Origin: Chitinophagaceae bacterium T5-Br10_B2g13
Lineage (GTDB): Bacteria > Bacteroidota > Rhodothermia > Balneolales > Balneolaceae
NCBI GenBank assembly: GCA_001564065.1
Contig: LKNA01000001.1
Location: 44,494 to 108,493, forward strand
Length of the DNA: 64,000 nucleotides
Reading direction: 5' to 3'
How positions within the stretch are numbered: position 1 is the stretch's first letter; every line of letters begins with the position of its first letter. Below, in pieces: positions 1 to 10,044 of this stretch. The translations under genes were made by a program, and so were the position numbers. Under the pieces are notes generated by a model that was not told where the DNA came from, ran no database searches, and was given only the letters and a program-made list of their open reading frames with translations.

Positions 1-367
1 GTGTATACCAGGAACTGAAATGGTAAGGATAGTAGTGATAGTGATGTACAGAACTGTAAGATCTTCGCACATTTCGATCGTGTGCTAAATCAATACCGTA
101 ATTTAAATACCACTCCTTGGCTTCGTAATCCTTAAAATAGAACTCCTCAGCATCATCCCAGCCATCTTCGTAGCCCAGAACGTAGTCGTCTTCATTCACA
201 ATCTGACCAGCCCTCTGATCAACAGCAGCTTGGCGATCCGGTGCTGGCTGAGTGGAAGCCGGATAATAGCCTCTGTCAGGTTGGACGGTCTTCACCTGTG
301 TGTAGCAACCGGACAAAAGTAGTCCTGATGCAATTAAAATCGCGAGATATTGTAGTTTGAATTTCAT
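1..367 (-). CDS. Small lipoprotein, C-terminus cut by window edge
   Basis: The reading frame starts at ATG 367 and stays open to base 1, giving 122 residues with the C-terminus outside the window. A GGAGG ribosome binding site lies 7 bases before the ATG. The N-terminus is a clear lipoprotein signal: two lysines in the first four residues, a hydrophobic stretch, and the lipobox L-L-S-G-C with the Cys at residue 21. The mature part is rich in Tyr, Asp, Glu and His and has no domain I recognise. It stands alone, with 235 bases separating it from the response regulator. It is probably an envelope lipoprotein of unknown function, anchored in the inner or outer membrane. Confidence 0.7.
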   Translation of the reverse strand, partial: MKFKLQYLAILIASGLLLSGCYTQVKTVQPDRGYYPASTQPAPDRQAAVDQRAGQIVNEDDYVLGYEDGWDDAEEFYFKDYEAKEWYLNYGIDLAHDRNVRRSYSSVHHYHYYPYHFSSWYT

Positions 368-602
368 ATCAGCCTCCGGCTTATTAACAGTTCTGTACCT
401 TCAACAGTAAAAATACACAACTGGTTTCATACATTGTATCACATATCCATGTGAGTAAATGTAAAATCTTCAATTTATTGATCATTAAAGCAGATCAACA
501 CTTTCTAAACCCATATTCTGTCTTTGATTATAACGCAGAGCAGATTATAGTGTTGCAGGAAATATTAAGGGCTTACATTACAATGCATTAAGAAAATAAA
601 TA

Positions 603-1235
603 TTAAATCTCTCCTCTTAATGACTTAGCAATTACCTCAGCTTTTGAGTTTACATGAAGCTTTTTATAGATATTTCGAATGTGGGCTCTCACCGTATCAA
701 TTGAAATATCAAATCGATCAGCTATCATTTTATAGCTTAATCCGTCAACCAGACCATTGACAATATCTTGTTCGCGGGCCGTCAAATCACTTTCCGGCTT
801 CTTTTTTACCTGAGTCGTGTTAAAATACTGAATCACTTTCCGTGCGATCTGCGGAGACATCGGTGCCCCACCTTTTGCGAGATCCTCTACTGCTTCTTTA
901 ATCTCAGGCAGAGAGGTATGTTTGAGAAGGTATCCTGATGCACCGGCTTTAAGGGAATCGAAAATTTTATGCGAATCGTGATAAACTGTAAGCATAATGA
1001 TATCTATCTCAGGGTAGTCCTGCTTGATGATTCCAATCCCTTCTATCCCGGACATACCCGGCAGCTGTATATCCATTAAAAGAATATCCGGCAGCTCTTT
1101 CTCTTTCAGATAGTCGAGCATCTCTTCTACAGAGTCGACCGCTACACGGCAACTGATTCCATCTTGCATATCCAGATAGCGCTGAATGAGATTTCTGATT
1201 TTTACATTGTCTTCTACAATTCCAACTTTAATCAT
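603..1235 (-). CDS. NarL/FixJ-family response regulator
   Basis: This is a 210-residue DNA-binding response regulator. The N-terminal receiver domain (residues 1-120) has the acidic pocket E8/D9, the phospho-acceptor Asp55 in the motif LLMDIQLPG, Thr83 and Lys105. A LuxR/GerE-type helix-turn-helix fills about residues 150-205, with the signature LTAREQDIVNGL followed by a recognition helix near DTVRAHIRNIYKKL. It lies 24 bases downstream of the sensor kinase gene on the same strand, so the two almost certainly form a cognate pair in one transcript. The HisKA_3 kinase class normally pairs with NarL-type regulators, which agrees. Target genes cannot be read from the sequence. Confidence 0.92.
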   Translation of the reverse strand: MIKVGIVEDNVKIRNLIQRYLDMQDGISCRVAVDSVEEMLDYLKEKELPDILLMDIQLPGMSGIEGIGIIKQDYPEIDIIMLTVYHDSHKIFDSLKAGASGYLLKHTSLPEIKEAVEDLAKGGAPMSPQIARKVIQYFNTTQVKKKPESDLTAREQDIVNGLVDGLSYKMIADRFDISIDTVRAHIRNIYKKLHVNSKAEVIAKSLRGEI

Positions 1236-1259
1236 AACTTCTCCTCTTTTGGTGGTTAA

Positions 1260-4145
1260 TCACTCTACCCGGCCTGCTGCCATTACTTTAAATCCATTTC
1301 CGTTTTCGATACTTAGATCTGCTCCTATTCGTTCAGCCCTCATCTTCATATTTCTCAATCCCTGTCCCGATTTTCTTAAACTTTCAGATCCCGTGCCATT
1401 ATCTTCCACCTTCAGATCAAAACTGTTACCATCAAACGAAAATCGTATTTGAGCACGTGTGGCGTTCGAGTGTTTTATAATATTGTTTACGGCCTCTTTA
1501 AATATCAAGTAGATGTTTTCCTTAGCCTGAACGGGGAGCTTCTCATTCATTTTCAGATCATCAAAATGGTAAATAACTTCACACGGTTTGTTACTAAAAA
1601 CCTGATTCACATAATCCTGCATCCGGTCAGTAAGGTCACCGGCGGTATCGTTTCGGGCGTCAATAGACCATACAATATCATCCAGGCTGGTTACAATTTT
1701 CCGGCTCTGCTCCCCTAATTGACTCAGTGTTTCCCGCATTTCGTTACTGATCTCACCTGCCTGTAAAAAGTCGGTCTGAAGAGCCAGCTCTGTAAGAGAT
1801 GAGCCAACATCATCATGCAGATCGCTGGCAATTTGAACCCTCATCTTTTCAATTTCCACCTGCTTGCTCACCCGATAGTAGTGTATGATAAAAAGTATTA
1901 GCCCGCCGAAAGAAGCCGTTGCCAAAAGAATAAACCACCATTGGAAATAGAAAGGAGGCAGGATTGTAAATCCAAACTGCAGGGTTTTTTCACTTTCTGC
2001 GCCATCCGCATTGTAGGCTCTTACCTGGAGTGAATAATCGCCCGGTGGCAGTCCGGGATAACGGATCTCATTTTCCCTAGTTATTGTCCAATCATTACTC
2101 ATTCCTCGTAAACGATGTTGGTAAATAATCTGGTCAGGAGCTTCAAAAGTTAATCCCGTAACCGTAGCCTGAAGAAAGTTTGAATCGTGGGTGAGACGAT
2201 ACTCCCTTCCGGGAAGCATATCGCGGCCACTAATCGAGAGGGATTCAAATTCAAGCCCCGGTGCTGCTTCATTATTTTCAATCCTATTGGGGAAAAAACG
2301 ACTTAAACCCTCCACAGTTCCGAGCCAGATAGAGCCGTCAGATGCCAGAAACGATCCGCCTGCATTTAGCTCATTGGCAATTAATCCCTGGCTGTTAGTA
2401 AATGTACGGTAGGATTGCATCCGTTCGAGCTCAGTTTCCGATGCGTAAAACTCATCCTTTCTAAACAGATAGAGCCCGCGATTTGTACCAAACCAATACC
2501 GGTTATCCCGGTCCTGAATTGTAAAGTAGAAAATGGTTTCAACCTGGTTGGAGCGAATTAATCTCTCTACTCTGTTGTCGCGATAGCGCGCAGGGCCATT
2601 AAAGGTAGAAAACCACTTCTCACCGAGATGATCTATGAAAATTTGTATAACACCGTTGCTCGGCAGTCCGTCTGCAATGGTTATAGTTTCAAACTCCCCC
2701 TCGTGATATTTTGCCACACCACCGTAGGTGGCTAACCATATTGCACCGTCTTCATCCTGTTTGATATCCATCACGGTATTGTTGAGAAGAACATTGGAAG
2801 TGTTGTAGTGGTCATATCCGTCGTCCCGAAGCCGAAATACGCCATCGTTATAAGTCCCGATCCAATACTCGTTATTCTCCAAATCTTCGTGAATGCTCCT
2901 CACCGACTGAAAGTTGATATTAAAAGCCTCAAAGTCAGTAAACCTCTCCCCTTCGTAAATTGAGATCCCTTCACGGGTTCCAACCCAAAATCGATCCCGG
3001 CTGTCTGATAAAAAAGTGTATACCTTATTATCCGTAAGTCCAACGGACTCATCAAAAACCTGAAAATTTTCTCCATCATATAGAACGGCACCACCACCGT
3101 ACGTAGCAATCCAGACATTACCGTTTGGATCTTCAGCGAAACCGGTCACTACATTATTGGGCAGACCGGTGTCAATATTATAGCTTTGAAACAGTTCACC
3201 TGAATAGTGAGTAATCCCCCCACCCAACGTCCCCAGCCATAAATTCCCTTCGCGATCGATAATGCTGGAGTAAATTATCGTTGCAGGCAGCCCATTTTCG
3301 CGATTGTAATTCTTGAACGATTGGCCGTCAAATAGAGAGAGTCCGTTTTCTGTTCCAACCCAAATTCGATCATAGGCCTGAACGGTAATGGTAAGCACCC
3401 GATTGTTGTTGAGCCCCTGGTCTTGATTGTAGAGTTGAAACTCACCATCCCTGAACAGTACAAGTCCCTCACGGGAAGCTATCCACAACCTGTTATACCT
3501 ATCCACAACTACATTTTGAACGCGAACTTCCGGAAGACCTTCTTCATCACCGAAATAATCACATCTGCCATCTTCCAGCCGGAAAAGTCCTTCATCTGAT
3601 GCTACCCAAATTACACCATCCTCTGTCTGAGCCAATCCGTTTGCAGTTTGTATACCAAGATCATTCTCATCACTATAGTGGACCAATTCATCCTCGCTGT
3701 TCAGCCTCCACAAACCTCTGCCGGAGGTACCTATCCAAATAGTGCCAAGAAAATCTTCAAAAAAAGCAAAGATGGGAGTTCCCGAGAGTTCAGCCAGATG
3801 TTCGGGCGTATAAAGGGAATCATCACTGATAATTGAAATTCCACTTTCGGTACCTACCCAAACCCTCTCTTTTGAATCCTCAAAAAGAGTGTGCACTCTA
3901 TTATTTGCGAGTCCATTTTCTTCGTAGTACTGTCGAAAACTTTTCCCGTCAAACCGGTTCAGTCCATAGCCGGTAGCCACCCAAATATACCCCTTTGAAT
4001 CCTGAATCAGATCATGGGCAACCGACTCACTTAGCCCAATTTCGATAGAGTAGTTACGGAATGGTAGAATCTGAGCCGTAGCCATCTCCTGTACCGCAAA
4101 TATAATGAGGATTAAAGCCGCTATTTTTTTACTAAAGTCCATCAA
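1260..4145 (-). CDS. Two-component regulator propeller sensor histidine kinase
   Basis: This 961-residue membrane sensor kinase has four parts. An N-terminal signal peptide ends near the residues ATAQ. About a dozen or more two-component regulator propeller repeats follow, each with a W-(I/V/L)-G/A-T or similar core and a D-G-x-x-F turn, forming a periplasmic sensor of one or two beta-propellers (roughly 30-640). A Y_Y_Y-type immunoglobulin-like domain (about 655-725) leads to a single transmembrane helix (734-755). The cytoplasmic kinase has the HisKA_3 phospho-acceptor His777 in LHDDVGSS, an N-box with Asn887/Asn888, and a G1 box at D915-N-G-T-G. The catalytic residues look intact. In Bacteroidetes relatives such sensors often read polysaccharide breakdown products; the ligand here is unknown. 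Confidence 0.92.
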   Translation of the reverse strand: MMDFSKKIAALILIIFAVQEMATAQILPFRNYSIEIGLSESVAHDLIQDSKGYIWVATGYGLNRFDGKSFRQYYEENGLANNRVHTLFEDSKERVWVGTESGISIISDDSLYTPEHLAELSGTPIFAFFEDFLGTIWIGTSGRGLWRLNSEDELVHYSDENDLGIQTANGLAQTEDGVIWVASDEGLFRLEDGRCDYFGDEEGLPEVRVQNVVVDRYNRLWIASREGLVLFRDGEFQLYNQDQGLNNNRVLTITVQAYDRIWVGTENGLSLFDGQSFKNYNRENGLPATIIYSSIIDREGNLWLGTLGGGITHYSGELFQSYNIDTGLPNNVVTGFAEDPNGNVWIATYGGGAVLYDGENFQVFDESVGLTDNKVYTFLSDSRDRFWVGTREGISIYEGERFTDFEAFNINFQSVRSIHEDLENNEYWIGTYNDGVFRLRDDGYDHYNTSNVLLNNTVMDIKQDEDGAIWLATYGGVAKYHEGEFETITIADGLPSNGVIQIFIDHLGEKWFSTFNGPARYRDNRVERLIRSNQVETIFYFTIQDRDNRYWFGTNRGLYLFRKDEFYASETELERMQSYRTFTNSQGLIANELNAGGSFLASDGSIWLGTVEGLSRFFPNRIENNEAAPGLEFESLSISGRDMLPGREYRLTHDSNFLQATVTGLTFEAPDQIIYQHRLRGMSNDWTITRENEIRYPGLPPGDYSLQVRAYNADGAESEKTLQFGFTILPPFYFQWWFILLATASFGGLILFIIHYYRVSKQVEIEKMRVQIASDLHDDVGSSLTELALQTDFLQAGEISNEMRETLSQLGEQSRKIVTSLDDIVWSIDARNDTAGDLTDRMQDYVNQVFSNKPCEVIYHFDDLKMNEKLPVQAKENIYLIFKEAVNNIIKHSNATRAQIRFSFDGNSFDLKVEDNGTGSESLRKSGQGLRNMKMRAERIGADLSIENGNGFKVMAAGRVE

Positions 4146-4268
4146 AATAAGCTAACAACTTCCTGCAAAGGAGCAAATCACATATTCATGCGGTTTGCGA
4201 TTTGATCTATTCCCGGGTCAGGGATAAAGCGGAGTACAACAGTGAATGTATAGTCCTGCCAAAAACAG

Positions 4269-4294
4269 AAAAAGCTCCCATACTGGAGCTTTTT
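4269..4294 (-). terminator. Intrinsic terminator of the rpoD transcript
   Basis: AAAAAGCTCC and GGAGCTTTTT form a 10-bp stem with a 6-base loop, about 25 bases downstream of the rpoD stop codon. A U-rich tract follows on the minus strand. Confidence 0.8.
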
Positions 4295-4317
4295 CAAATC
4301 TGATAAGTTTCTATACG

Positions 4318-5172
4318 TTAGCCGAGATATGCTCTCAAAGCTGCGCTTCTGTTGTGATGACGAAGCTTACGAAGTGCTTTCTCTTTAATCTGGCGAACAC
4401 GTTCCCGTGTAAGATCAAAACGTTCACCGATCTCTTCGAGTGTAAGTGAGTGTTCACGGCCGATTCCAAAATAGAGGCGAATAACTTCAGCTTCCCTTTT
4501 TGTGAGTTTGGAAAGTGCTCTTTCAATCTCCACTTTCAAAGACTCACCCATCAATTCGTTATCCGGGTTAGGAATCTCCTCATTTTCAAGGACATCCAAC
4601 AGCCTGTTATCCTCTCCCTGAGCAAAAGGTGCGTCCATCGAGAGATGTCGACCGGAAATCTTTAGGGTGTCAGCCACTTCAGATACCGTCATTTCCAAAC
4701 TTTCGGCAAGTTCAGCTGCAGAAGGTACACGTTCGTACTCCTGCTCTAATTTTGAAAGCTCTTTACCGATTTTGTTTAGAGCACCAACACGGTTCAGTGG
4801 CAATCGAACGATACGACTCTGCTCGGCAAGTGCCTGAAGAATAGATTGTCGAATCCACCAAACAGCATACGAGATAAACTTAAATCCACGGGTTTCATCA
4901 AAACGCTTTGCAGCTTTAATCAAACCGAGGTTACCTTCGTTAATTAAATCTCCGAGTGATAATCCTTGATTCTGATACTGTTTTGCTACAGAAACAACAA
5001 AACGAAGGTTGGCTTTGGTGAGTTCTTCAAGTGCCCTTTGCGATCCTTTTTGAATCTCCTTAGCAAGACGAACCTCGTCGTCTGGGGTGATGAGCTTCTC
5101 TTTTCCTATTTCGTGTAAGTATCGATCTAAAGATTCAGATTCGCGGGTAGAAATTCCTGAACTTTTTGCCAC
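4318..5172 (-). CDS. rpoD: Primary sigma factor RpoD/SigA, short Bacteroidetes type
   Basis: This is a 284-residue sigma-70 family protein that directs RNA polymerase to housekeeping promoters. Region 1.2 begins near residue 13, region 2 spans about 50-120 with the -10 recognition helix [19 protein letters not shown] (102-120), region 3 about 130-210, and region 4 ends in the helix-turn-helix [25 protein letters not shown] (243-267). There is no region 1.1 and no long non-conserved insert. That short form is typical of the primary sigma factor in Bacteroidetes and relatives, which recognises TAnnTTTG boxes; such boxes occur in this window. It is the last gene of a leftward group, 161 bases after deoB, so it may have its own promoter, but I found no exact box in that gap. 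Confidence 0.93.
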   Translation of the reverse strand: MAKSSGISTRESESLDRYLHEIGKEKLITPDDEVRLAKEIQKGSQRALEELTKANLRFVVSVAKQYQNQGLSLGDLINEGNLGLIKAAKRFDETRGFKFISYAVWWIRQSILQALAEQSRIVRLPLNRVGALNKIGKELSKLEQEYERVPSAAELAESLEMTVSEVADTLKISGRHLSMDAPFAQGEDNRLLDVLENEEIPNPDNELMGESLKVEIERALSKLTKREAEVIRLYFGIGREHSLTLEEIGERFDLTRERVRQIKEKALRKLRHHNRSAALRAYLG

Positions 5173-5333
5173 GTTATATAAAGATTTCTTTAAAAGTTGT
5201 GCTTGCGCCTGTGATCTGCTATTGCAACGAGCAGTGATGAATATTGTTGTTAGTCACCCAAAACTCGAACTGTTTAAGATACAAACAAAATGTATTCTTT
5301 TGAAATTGGATTTGCTGCTTTATTTGTCAATGA

Positions 5334-6509
5334 TTATAAAGCTTTATCCAAAAAAGATGTTCCCGGAAGCGGGTTCTTAATATCAAAGAAATCCAGAACA
5401 GATGCGGCTACATCGGAGAACGTACCCCTGATACCCAAATCCTCTCCAACAGTTCCGGAACCGTTTACTGCAAGCAGAGGCACAAATTCTCTGGTATGGT
5501 CCGTGCTGTCATCTGTTGGGTCATTACCGTGGTCGCCGATAAATACCAGCATATCCCCATCCTCAAGTTTATTGACCATTGCCGGTATAGCCCGGTCAAT
5601 CTCTTCCAATGCTTTTGCAAAACCTTCTGGATCCTGGCGATGTCCATATTTTTGGTCAGTGTCTATCAGGTTTACAAACACGAAACTTTTTTCAATTCCG
5701 GCACTCATCAAACTCAACGTTTGTGACAGGCCTTCTGCATTACTTTTTGTACGCCTGTACTGGTCGAATCCCTCTTCAGCAAAAAGGTCAATAATTTTTC
5801 CGATTGAATAGGTCTTCACCCCACTATCCTGCAGCAGAGACATTAAATTTGGTTTAGGCGGGATCATCGAATAGTCATGGCGATCGTCTGAAAGTCTTTC
5901 AAAATTACCGGGCTCTCCGTGGAATGGCCTGGCAATAACGCGCCCCACGCCGTGTTCTCCCGTCATAACTTCGTTTCTGGCATAATCACACCACTCATAG
6001 AGCTTATCCAGCGGAACAACATTCACATGGCAGGCGATCTGAAATACACTATCAGCGGAGGTATATACAATCGGTTTTCCTGTTTTGATGTGCTCTTCGC
6101 CGTAATCGCGGATCACATCTGTTCCCGAGTATGGAAGATTTGCCAAAACACCCTGCGTCCCGGTTTTCTCACAAAACTTGTTTATCACATCTTCAGGGAA
6201 GCCATTCGGATACGTTGGAAATGGCTGATCCAGATGGATACCGGCAATTTCCCAGTGCCCGGTTGTAGAATCTTTTCCGGCCGATACTTCACGCATTTTC
6301 CCAAAGCTTGCAAGCGGCTGATCAAATTTATCAACAGACTGTAAAGGTTCTATATTACCGAGGCCAAGCCGTTCAAAGTTGGGAAGCTTTACGCCGGTAT
6401 GCTCCAATACATGCCCCAGTGTATTTGTCCCTTCGTCTCCGTAATGGGCGGCATCTTCCTGCGCGCCGATCCCCAAACCATCAATTACTACCACAAAAAA
6501 TCTTGGCAT
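5334..6509 (-). CDS. deoB: Phosphopentomutase
   Basis: DeoB interconverts ribose or deoxyribose 5-phosphate and the 1-phosphate, linking nucleoside salvage to the pentose phosphate pool. The 391 residues match the usual length. It belongs to the alkaline phosphatase superfamily: the metal site begins at Asp10 in VVVIDGLGIG, the STTGHWE loop follows, and the C-terminal ligands lie in LIDTDQKYGHR and IGDHGNDPTDDSTDHTRE. All of these motifs are present. The start is 16 bases from the upstream GAF-protein gene, so they are likely cotranscribed. No other nucleoside catabolic gene is adjacent. Confidence 0.95.
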   Translation of the reverse strand: MPRFFVVVIDGLGIGAQEDAAHYGDEGTNTLGHVLEHTGVKLPNFERLGLGNIEPLQSVDKFDQPLASFGKMREVSAGKDSTTGHWEIAGIHLDQPFPTYPNGFPEDVINKFCEKTGTQGVLANLPYSGTDVIRDYGEEHIKTGKPIVYTSADSVFQIACHVNVVPLDKLYEWCDYARNEVMTGEHGVGRVIARPFHGEPGNFERLSDDRHDYSMIPPKPNLMSLLQDSGVKTYSIGKIIDLFAEEGFDQYRRTKSNAEGLSQTLSLMSAGIEKSFVFVNLIDTDQKYGHRQDPEGFAKALEEIDRAIPAMVNKLEDGDMLVFIGDHGNDPTDDSTDHTREFVPLLAVNGSGTVGEDLGIRGTFSDVAASVLDFFDIKNPLPGTSFLDKAL

Positions 6510-6525
6510 TAATTCAATTTTTAAA

Positions 6526-7989
6526 TTAAAAGTTACTGGCTGACCGGGTCTGGTTTCCTTTTAATGAATCGGAGAGCTCCCGTTTAGCTTTTTTGATCTG
6601 ATCGTGCAAGTCACCGCTATCGGGTTCAATCTCTATCATACCGTATGTGAGTGATAAATCGACCTTAGGCCCTCCCAGGAGCTCTACGGGTTTCTCCAAT
6701 TTAGAGTCAACAGAGGAGATCCACTTCTCACACAACTGATCATCTTTACCGGTAATAAGTACCGGGTAGATATAGTCTGAATTGAAACCAACAATGCCCG
6801 ATGAACCGTTTCTTCCCGGATTCAGCAGATTAACCACTACTCTTTGCAGCCTTTTCAAATCTTCGAGCCTTAATCTGGATCGCAGTTCCTGCAAATGATT
6901 AATCGTTACAAACCCAAACCACGTTCTCTCTCCCGTTTTCCCCGCTCTTTCTATCTGAGTTGCAAGAGTTCGCTCCCACACTTCAGGGATAAAACTGCCA
7001 TATTCGCTTGTAAGAATATCTTTGTCTACGTCAACCTTCCCCTGATTTACCTGAATAGAGAGCGATGCCGTGCGCACCAGGTTTTTAATCTTATGCTTTA
7101 CAGAATCTTTAAATGTAAGTGGATTCTTGTCGTATGCTAACACAACTGCATGGCGACGATCATGAATCATAATCGGAATGGCATAGGTTGCACCGTCCGT
7201 ATTTTCCTCTGCCCTGGAAATTCGTTTAGGATTTTGATTAAAGTGAATGGCAAAAACATCCCTGCCTTTTTGAAGAGCGTCGTACGCCACACTTTTCTCC
7301 TCCATCAGCAGGCCAAGCATCGGATAGTCGGGTGATTTTAGTGATCGCATAATACTGCACCAGCTATCCATACCGCGGGCAATTACTGTAACGCCACCTG
7401 AGCGCAAAAGCTTCTGTATCTCTTCAGCCATCACCTTTAGTGCTTCAGCCTTGTGCAGTTTTGGAGTGATTTTTTCTAAAGACTCATCATACTTTTTCCA
7501 CTCTTTCTCATTTTCATAGAGATCGGTAAGCTCCAGGTAAGTGTTCAACAAATTCAGAAGTGCATTTCTGTACGCAGATATCACATCATCATAGTCAGTT
7601 TGGTTGATCTGAAACTCAGTTTCAACCACGGTTACCGCAACCGTTTCGCCATTGTTGATAAACGGAATAAGCGTGAGGAATCTGACCGGTACATGATCGT
7701 GGTAATGGGTAAGATCAGTAACTGAAAAATCTTCTTCAACTTTTAGCTGAATGACATTCTCAATCTCTTTAAAGCTATCGAGATAATACTCCTCAAAAGC
7801 AATTCGATCTTTAAACATCACATTTGGCAGAATCGTAGAGCTTGTTTCAAGCACAAACTGCCCCCTGGTTCGATTAACCCAATACATATATACCGTATCC
7901 GCCTCCGTCGATTTACGCAATAGCTGCATAATATCTTCAACGGCATGTTTAAATTCGAAAAGTGCCTTTTCTTCTCGCTTATTGTCCAT
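6526..7989 (-). CDS. GAF-domain protein with degenerate GGDEF-like C-terminus
   Basis: This 487-residue cytoplasmic protein has no signal peptide or membrane helix. Two GAF-like segments are visible, about 10-150 and 175-330. The C-terminal part (about 340-475) follows the layout of a GGDEF domain, with a V-T-I-N strand, a late LSLTYGMIEIEP strand and a final helix of the K-K-A-K-R-E type. The GGDEF signature itself is absent (GFNSDYIY stands near its place), so diguanylate cyclase activity is unlikely. It sits 14 bases after the M3 peptidase gene and 16 bases before deoB. It may be a ligand or redox sensor; the function is unknown and the domain reading is by eye. Confidence 0.55.
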   Translation of the reverse strand: MDNKREEKALFEFKHAVEDIMQLLRKSTEADTVYMYWVNRTRGQFVLETSSTILPNVMFKDRIAFEEYYLDSFKEIENVIQLKVEEDFSVTDLTHYHDHVPVRFLTLIPFINNGETVAVTVVETEFQINQTDYDDVISAYRNALLNLLNTYLELTDLYENEKEWKKYDESLEKITPKLHKAEALKVMAEEIQKLLRSGGVTVIARGMDSWCSIMRSLKSPDYPMLGLLMEEKSVAYDALQKGRDVFAIHFNQNPKRISRAEENTDGATYAIPIMIHDRRHAVVLAYDKNPLTFKDSVKHKIKNLVRTASLSIQVNQGKVDVDKDILTSEYGSFIPEVWERTLATQIERAGKTGERTWFGFVTINHLQELRSRLRLEDLKRLQRVVVNLLNPGRNGSSGIVGFNSDYIYPVLITGKDDQLCEKWISSVDSKLEKPVELLGGPKVDLSLTYGMIEIEPDSGDLHDQIKKAKRELSDSLKGNQTRSASNF

Positions 7990-8003
7990 CGATATCTGAT
8001 TAT

Positions 8004-9797
8004 TTAGAGACTATCTGCCAGCTTTTCCGCTTGATCGATCATAGACTCGAACAGATCGAGTCCCCTGTTCCAAAAGCCTGCGTCGCGAATATCTATATCC
8101 ATCTTGCCAACAATATTGTGGGGCCAGTCTGATCCGCCCGCCTCGAGGAGCTCAATATACCGATCTGAAAATCCATTTTTTTGATTTTTATACGCATCAT
8201 AAAGTGCCAGTACCAGCAGCTCTCCAAACGCATAAGCATAAACATATCCGGGTGTATGTAGAAAATGAGGGATATAGCACCACCAGAGTTTATACTCATC
8301 AGTGATCGTAACAGCATCTCCATAGAGATCTTTTTGTGTTTCTGTCCAGTGTCTGGAAAACTCCTCTGTGGTTAGCTCACCCTCCTGGCGCCGGGCTGTA
8401 TGTATTCTGTCTTCAAAGCGATTCATTGAAATCTGCCGAAATACAGTAGCTATGGTATCATCAATTTTACTGACTAAAAGAGCCAGCTTTTCTTTCGGAT
8501 CGTCAATGTTATCCATCAGCTTATTAAATACAAGCATTTCCCCAAAAACAGACGCGGTTTCAGCCGTCGTCAGCGGTGTTGAGGATTGAAGCTCCCCCTG
8601 TTTTCTCGAAAGATATTGATGAACTCCATGACCCAGTTCATGCGCCAGCGTTTGAACATCACGGAGCTGTCCGTCAAAATTCATAAATACATAGGGATGA
8701 ACATTTGTCACCGTGCTAGCTGAATAAGCACCTCCTCTTTTTCCGGGACGAATAGCAGCATCAATCCACTTTTTATCAAAAAACTCAGATGCAATAGATT
8801 TCATACGTGGATGAAAGTCACCATAGGCTTCCAGAACCATCGACTTTGCTTTTTCCCACTCAATCGTCTCCCTGTTTTTGGCAATCGGGGCATACCGATC
8901 GTAATCAAACATTTCATCCACGCCCAGAAGTTTCTTCTTGAGTTTATAATAACGCTGAACCAGCTCATACCGACCGGTTACGGCAGTAATCAGTGCTTCA
9001 ACGGTTTCGTTATCGGTTTGATTTGAAAGGTTTCTGGATGATATCCAGCTATCATAGCCGCGGAGTTTGTCGTTGGTGTGCTTATCAGCCAGTAGAGTAT
9101 TAAAAATAAAGGTAAGCGAACGGGATAATTCACTGAACGTTTCGGTTAATGACTGATGGGCCCTTTTTCTCAGGTCCCTGTCCGGGCTGTGAAGTTTGCT
9201 TAAAACCTGCTGCTCGGTCATCTCCTCGCCATCCAGTTCGAAGCGAGCTGCGCCAAGTGTTTCATCAAAATATCGGTTCCAGGCCGACCGCTCGGTTACA
9301 GATTTGGCACTCATCACCCGTTCGGCATCTTCAGTAAGTGTGTGATCTTTATACATTCTGGATATACGCAGATAGTGTCTCCAGGGCGATAGTTCTTTCG
9401 AATTTATGAGTTCTCCGGCACGGCCGTCGTCCACTTTCATCCACTCTACATCAAAAAAGACCAGCTTCTGGCTCAGATCGGAACCAAGCTCATTGGCCTC
9501 CTGTAATAATTTACCCAGTCTTGCATCTTCGGTATTTGTAGACCATATCAGATGAGAGTAGGAGCCGATTTTACCGGCACGCTGAATCAGCGATTCATAC
9601 GCTCTCAGCGCATCCGCAAACTCAGAAGCAGATAGAGAAGCAATTCTGCCATGATATTTTTCTGCAAATTCATCTGCCTCTTTCAGTAAGTTCTTTTTAT
9701 CCTGTTGCAGTTTCGGGTCGTCCGGCGAATTGTAAAGATCCGAAAGGTCCCATGCTACGTTCTCAGCCCCTGTTTTGGTTTTATTTTTACTACTCAT
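8004..9797 (-). CDS. pepF: Oligoendopeptidase F-type M3 metallopeptidase
   Basis: This 597-residue cytosolic zinc peptidase of family M3 probably degrades short peptides. The zinc site is intact: H386-E-L-G-H390 in the motif LAHELGHGVHQYLS, with the third ligand Glu413 in TTAETASVFGEML. The length fits the PepF/M3 clade. No export signal is present. It is the first gene of the leftward pepF-GAF-deoB-rpoD group, and its start faces kgd across a 247-base divergent intergenic region that holds a palindrome at 9935-9949. The exact peptide preference cannot be inferred. Confidence 0.93.
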   Translation of the reverse strand: MSSKNKTKTGAENVAWDLSDLYNSPDDPKLQQDKKNLLKEADEFAEKYHGRIASLSASEFADALRAYESLIQRAGKIGSYSHLIWSTNTEDARLGKLLQEANELGSDLSQKLVFFDVEWMKVDDGRAGELINSKELSPWRHYLRISRMYKDHTLTEDAERVMSAKSVTERSAWNRYFDETLGAARFELDGEEMTEQQVLSKLHSPDRDLRKRAHQSLTETFSELSRSLTFIFNTLLADKHTNDKLRGYDSWISSRNLSNQTDNETVEALITAVTGRYELVQRYYKLKKKLLGVDEMFDYDRYAPIAKNRETIEWEKAKSMVLEAYGDFHPRMKSIASEFFDKKWIDAAIRPGKRGGAYSASTVTNVHPYVFMNFDGQLRDVQTLAHELGHGVHQYLSRKQGELQSSTPLTTAETASVFGEMLVFNKLMDNIDDPKEKLALLVSKIDDTIATVFRQISMNRFEDRIHTARRQEGELTTEEFSRHWTETQKDLYGDAVTITDEYKLWWCYIPHFLHTPGYVYAYAFGELLVLALYDAYKNQKNGFSDRYIELLEAGGSDWPHNIVGKMDIDIRDAGFWNRGLDLFESMIDQAEKLADSL

Positions 9798-9934
9798 ATA
9801 TAAAGCACACCGTTAAGTATTTGAATATTCATTTTAACTGAATATAACGAATGAAATGCCTATGATGAACCGGGAATTAAGGTCAAATTAACACCTTAAA
9901 TCTGAGGGATATTCATCGTATTTTAATAGTTAAA

Positions 9935-9949
9935 TGGTTAATTTAACCA
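9935..9949. promoter_or_regulatory. Palindrome in divergent pepF/kgd control region
   Basis: TGGTTAA-T-TTAACCA is a perfect 7-bp inverted repeat around one central base. It lies 138 bases before the pepF start and 96 bases before kgd. It could be an operator for a dimeric repressor or a chance AT-rich palindrome. No exact TAnnTTTG box was found next to it. Confidence 0.35.
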
Positions 9950-10044
9950 CTTATAAAAAATTTTAAGCTCACAGCATCTTAATTCTGCTTTTACTCTTCA
10001 TAGAGCATTTTCACTATTGTGCTTTATGATCCGGTAGAAAATGA

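Noticed and set aside
5173..5333. TTGACA-like and TACATTTTG-like sequences before rpoD
   Set aside because: Neither the spacing of a standard promoter nor an exact TAnnTTTG box is met.
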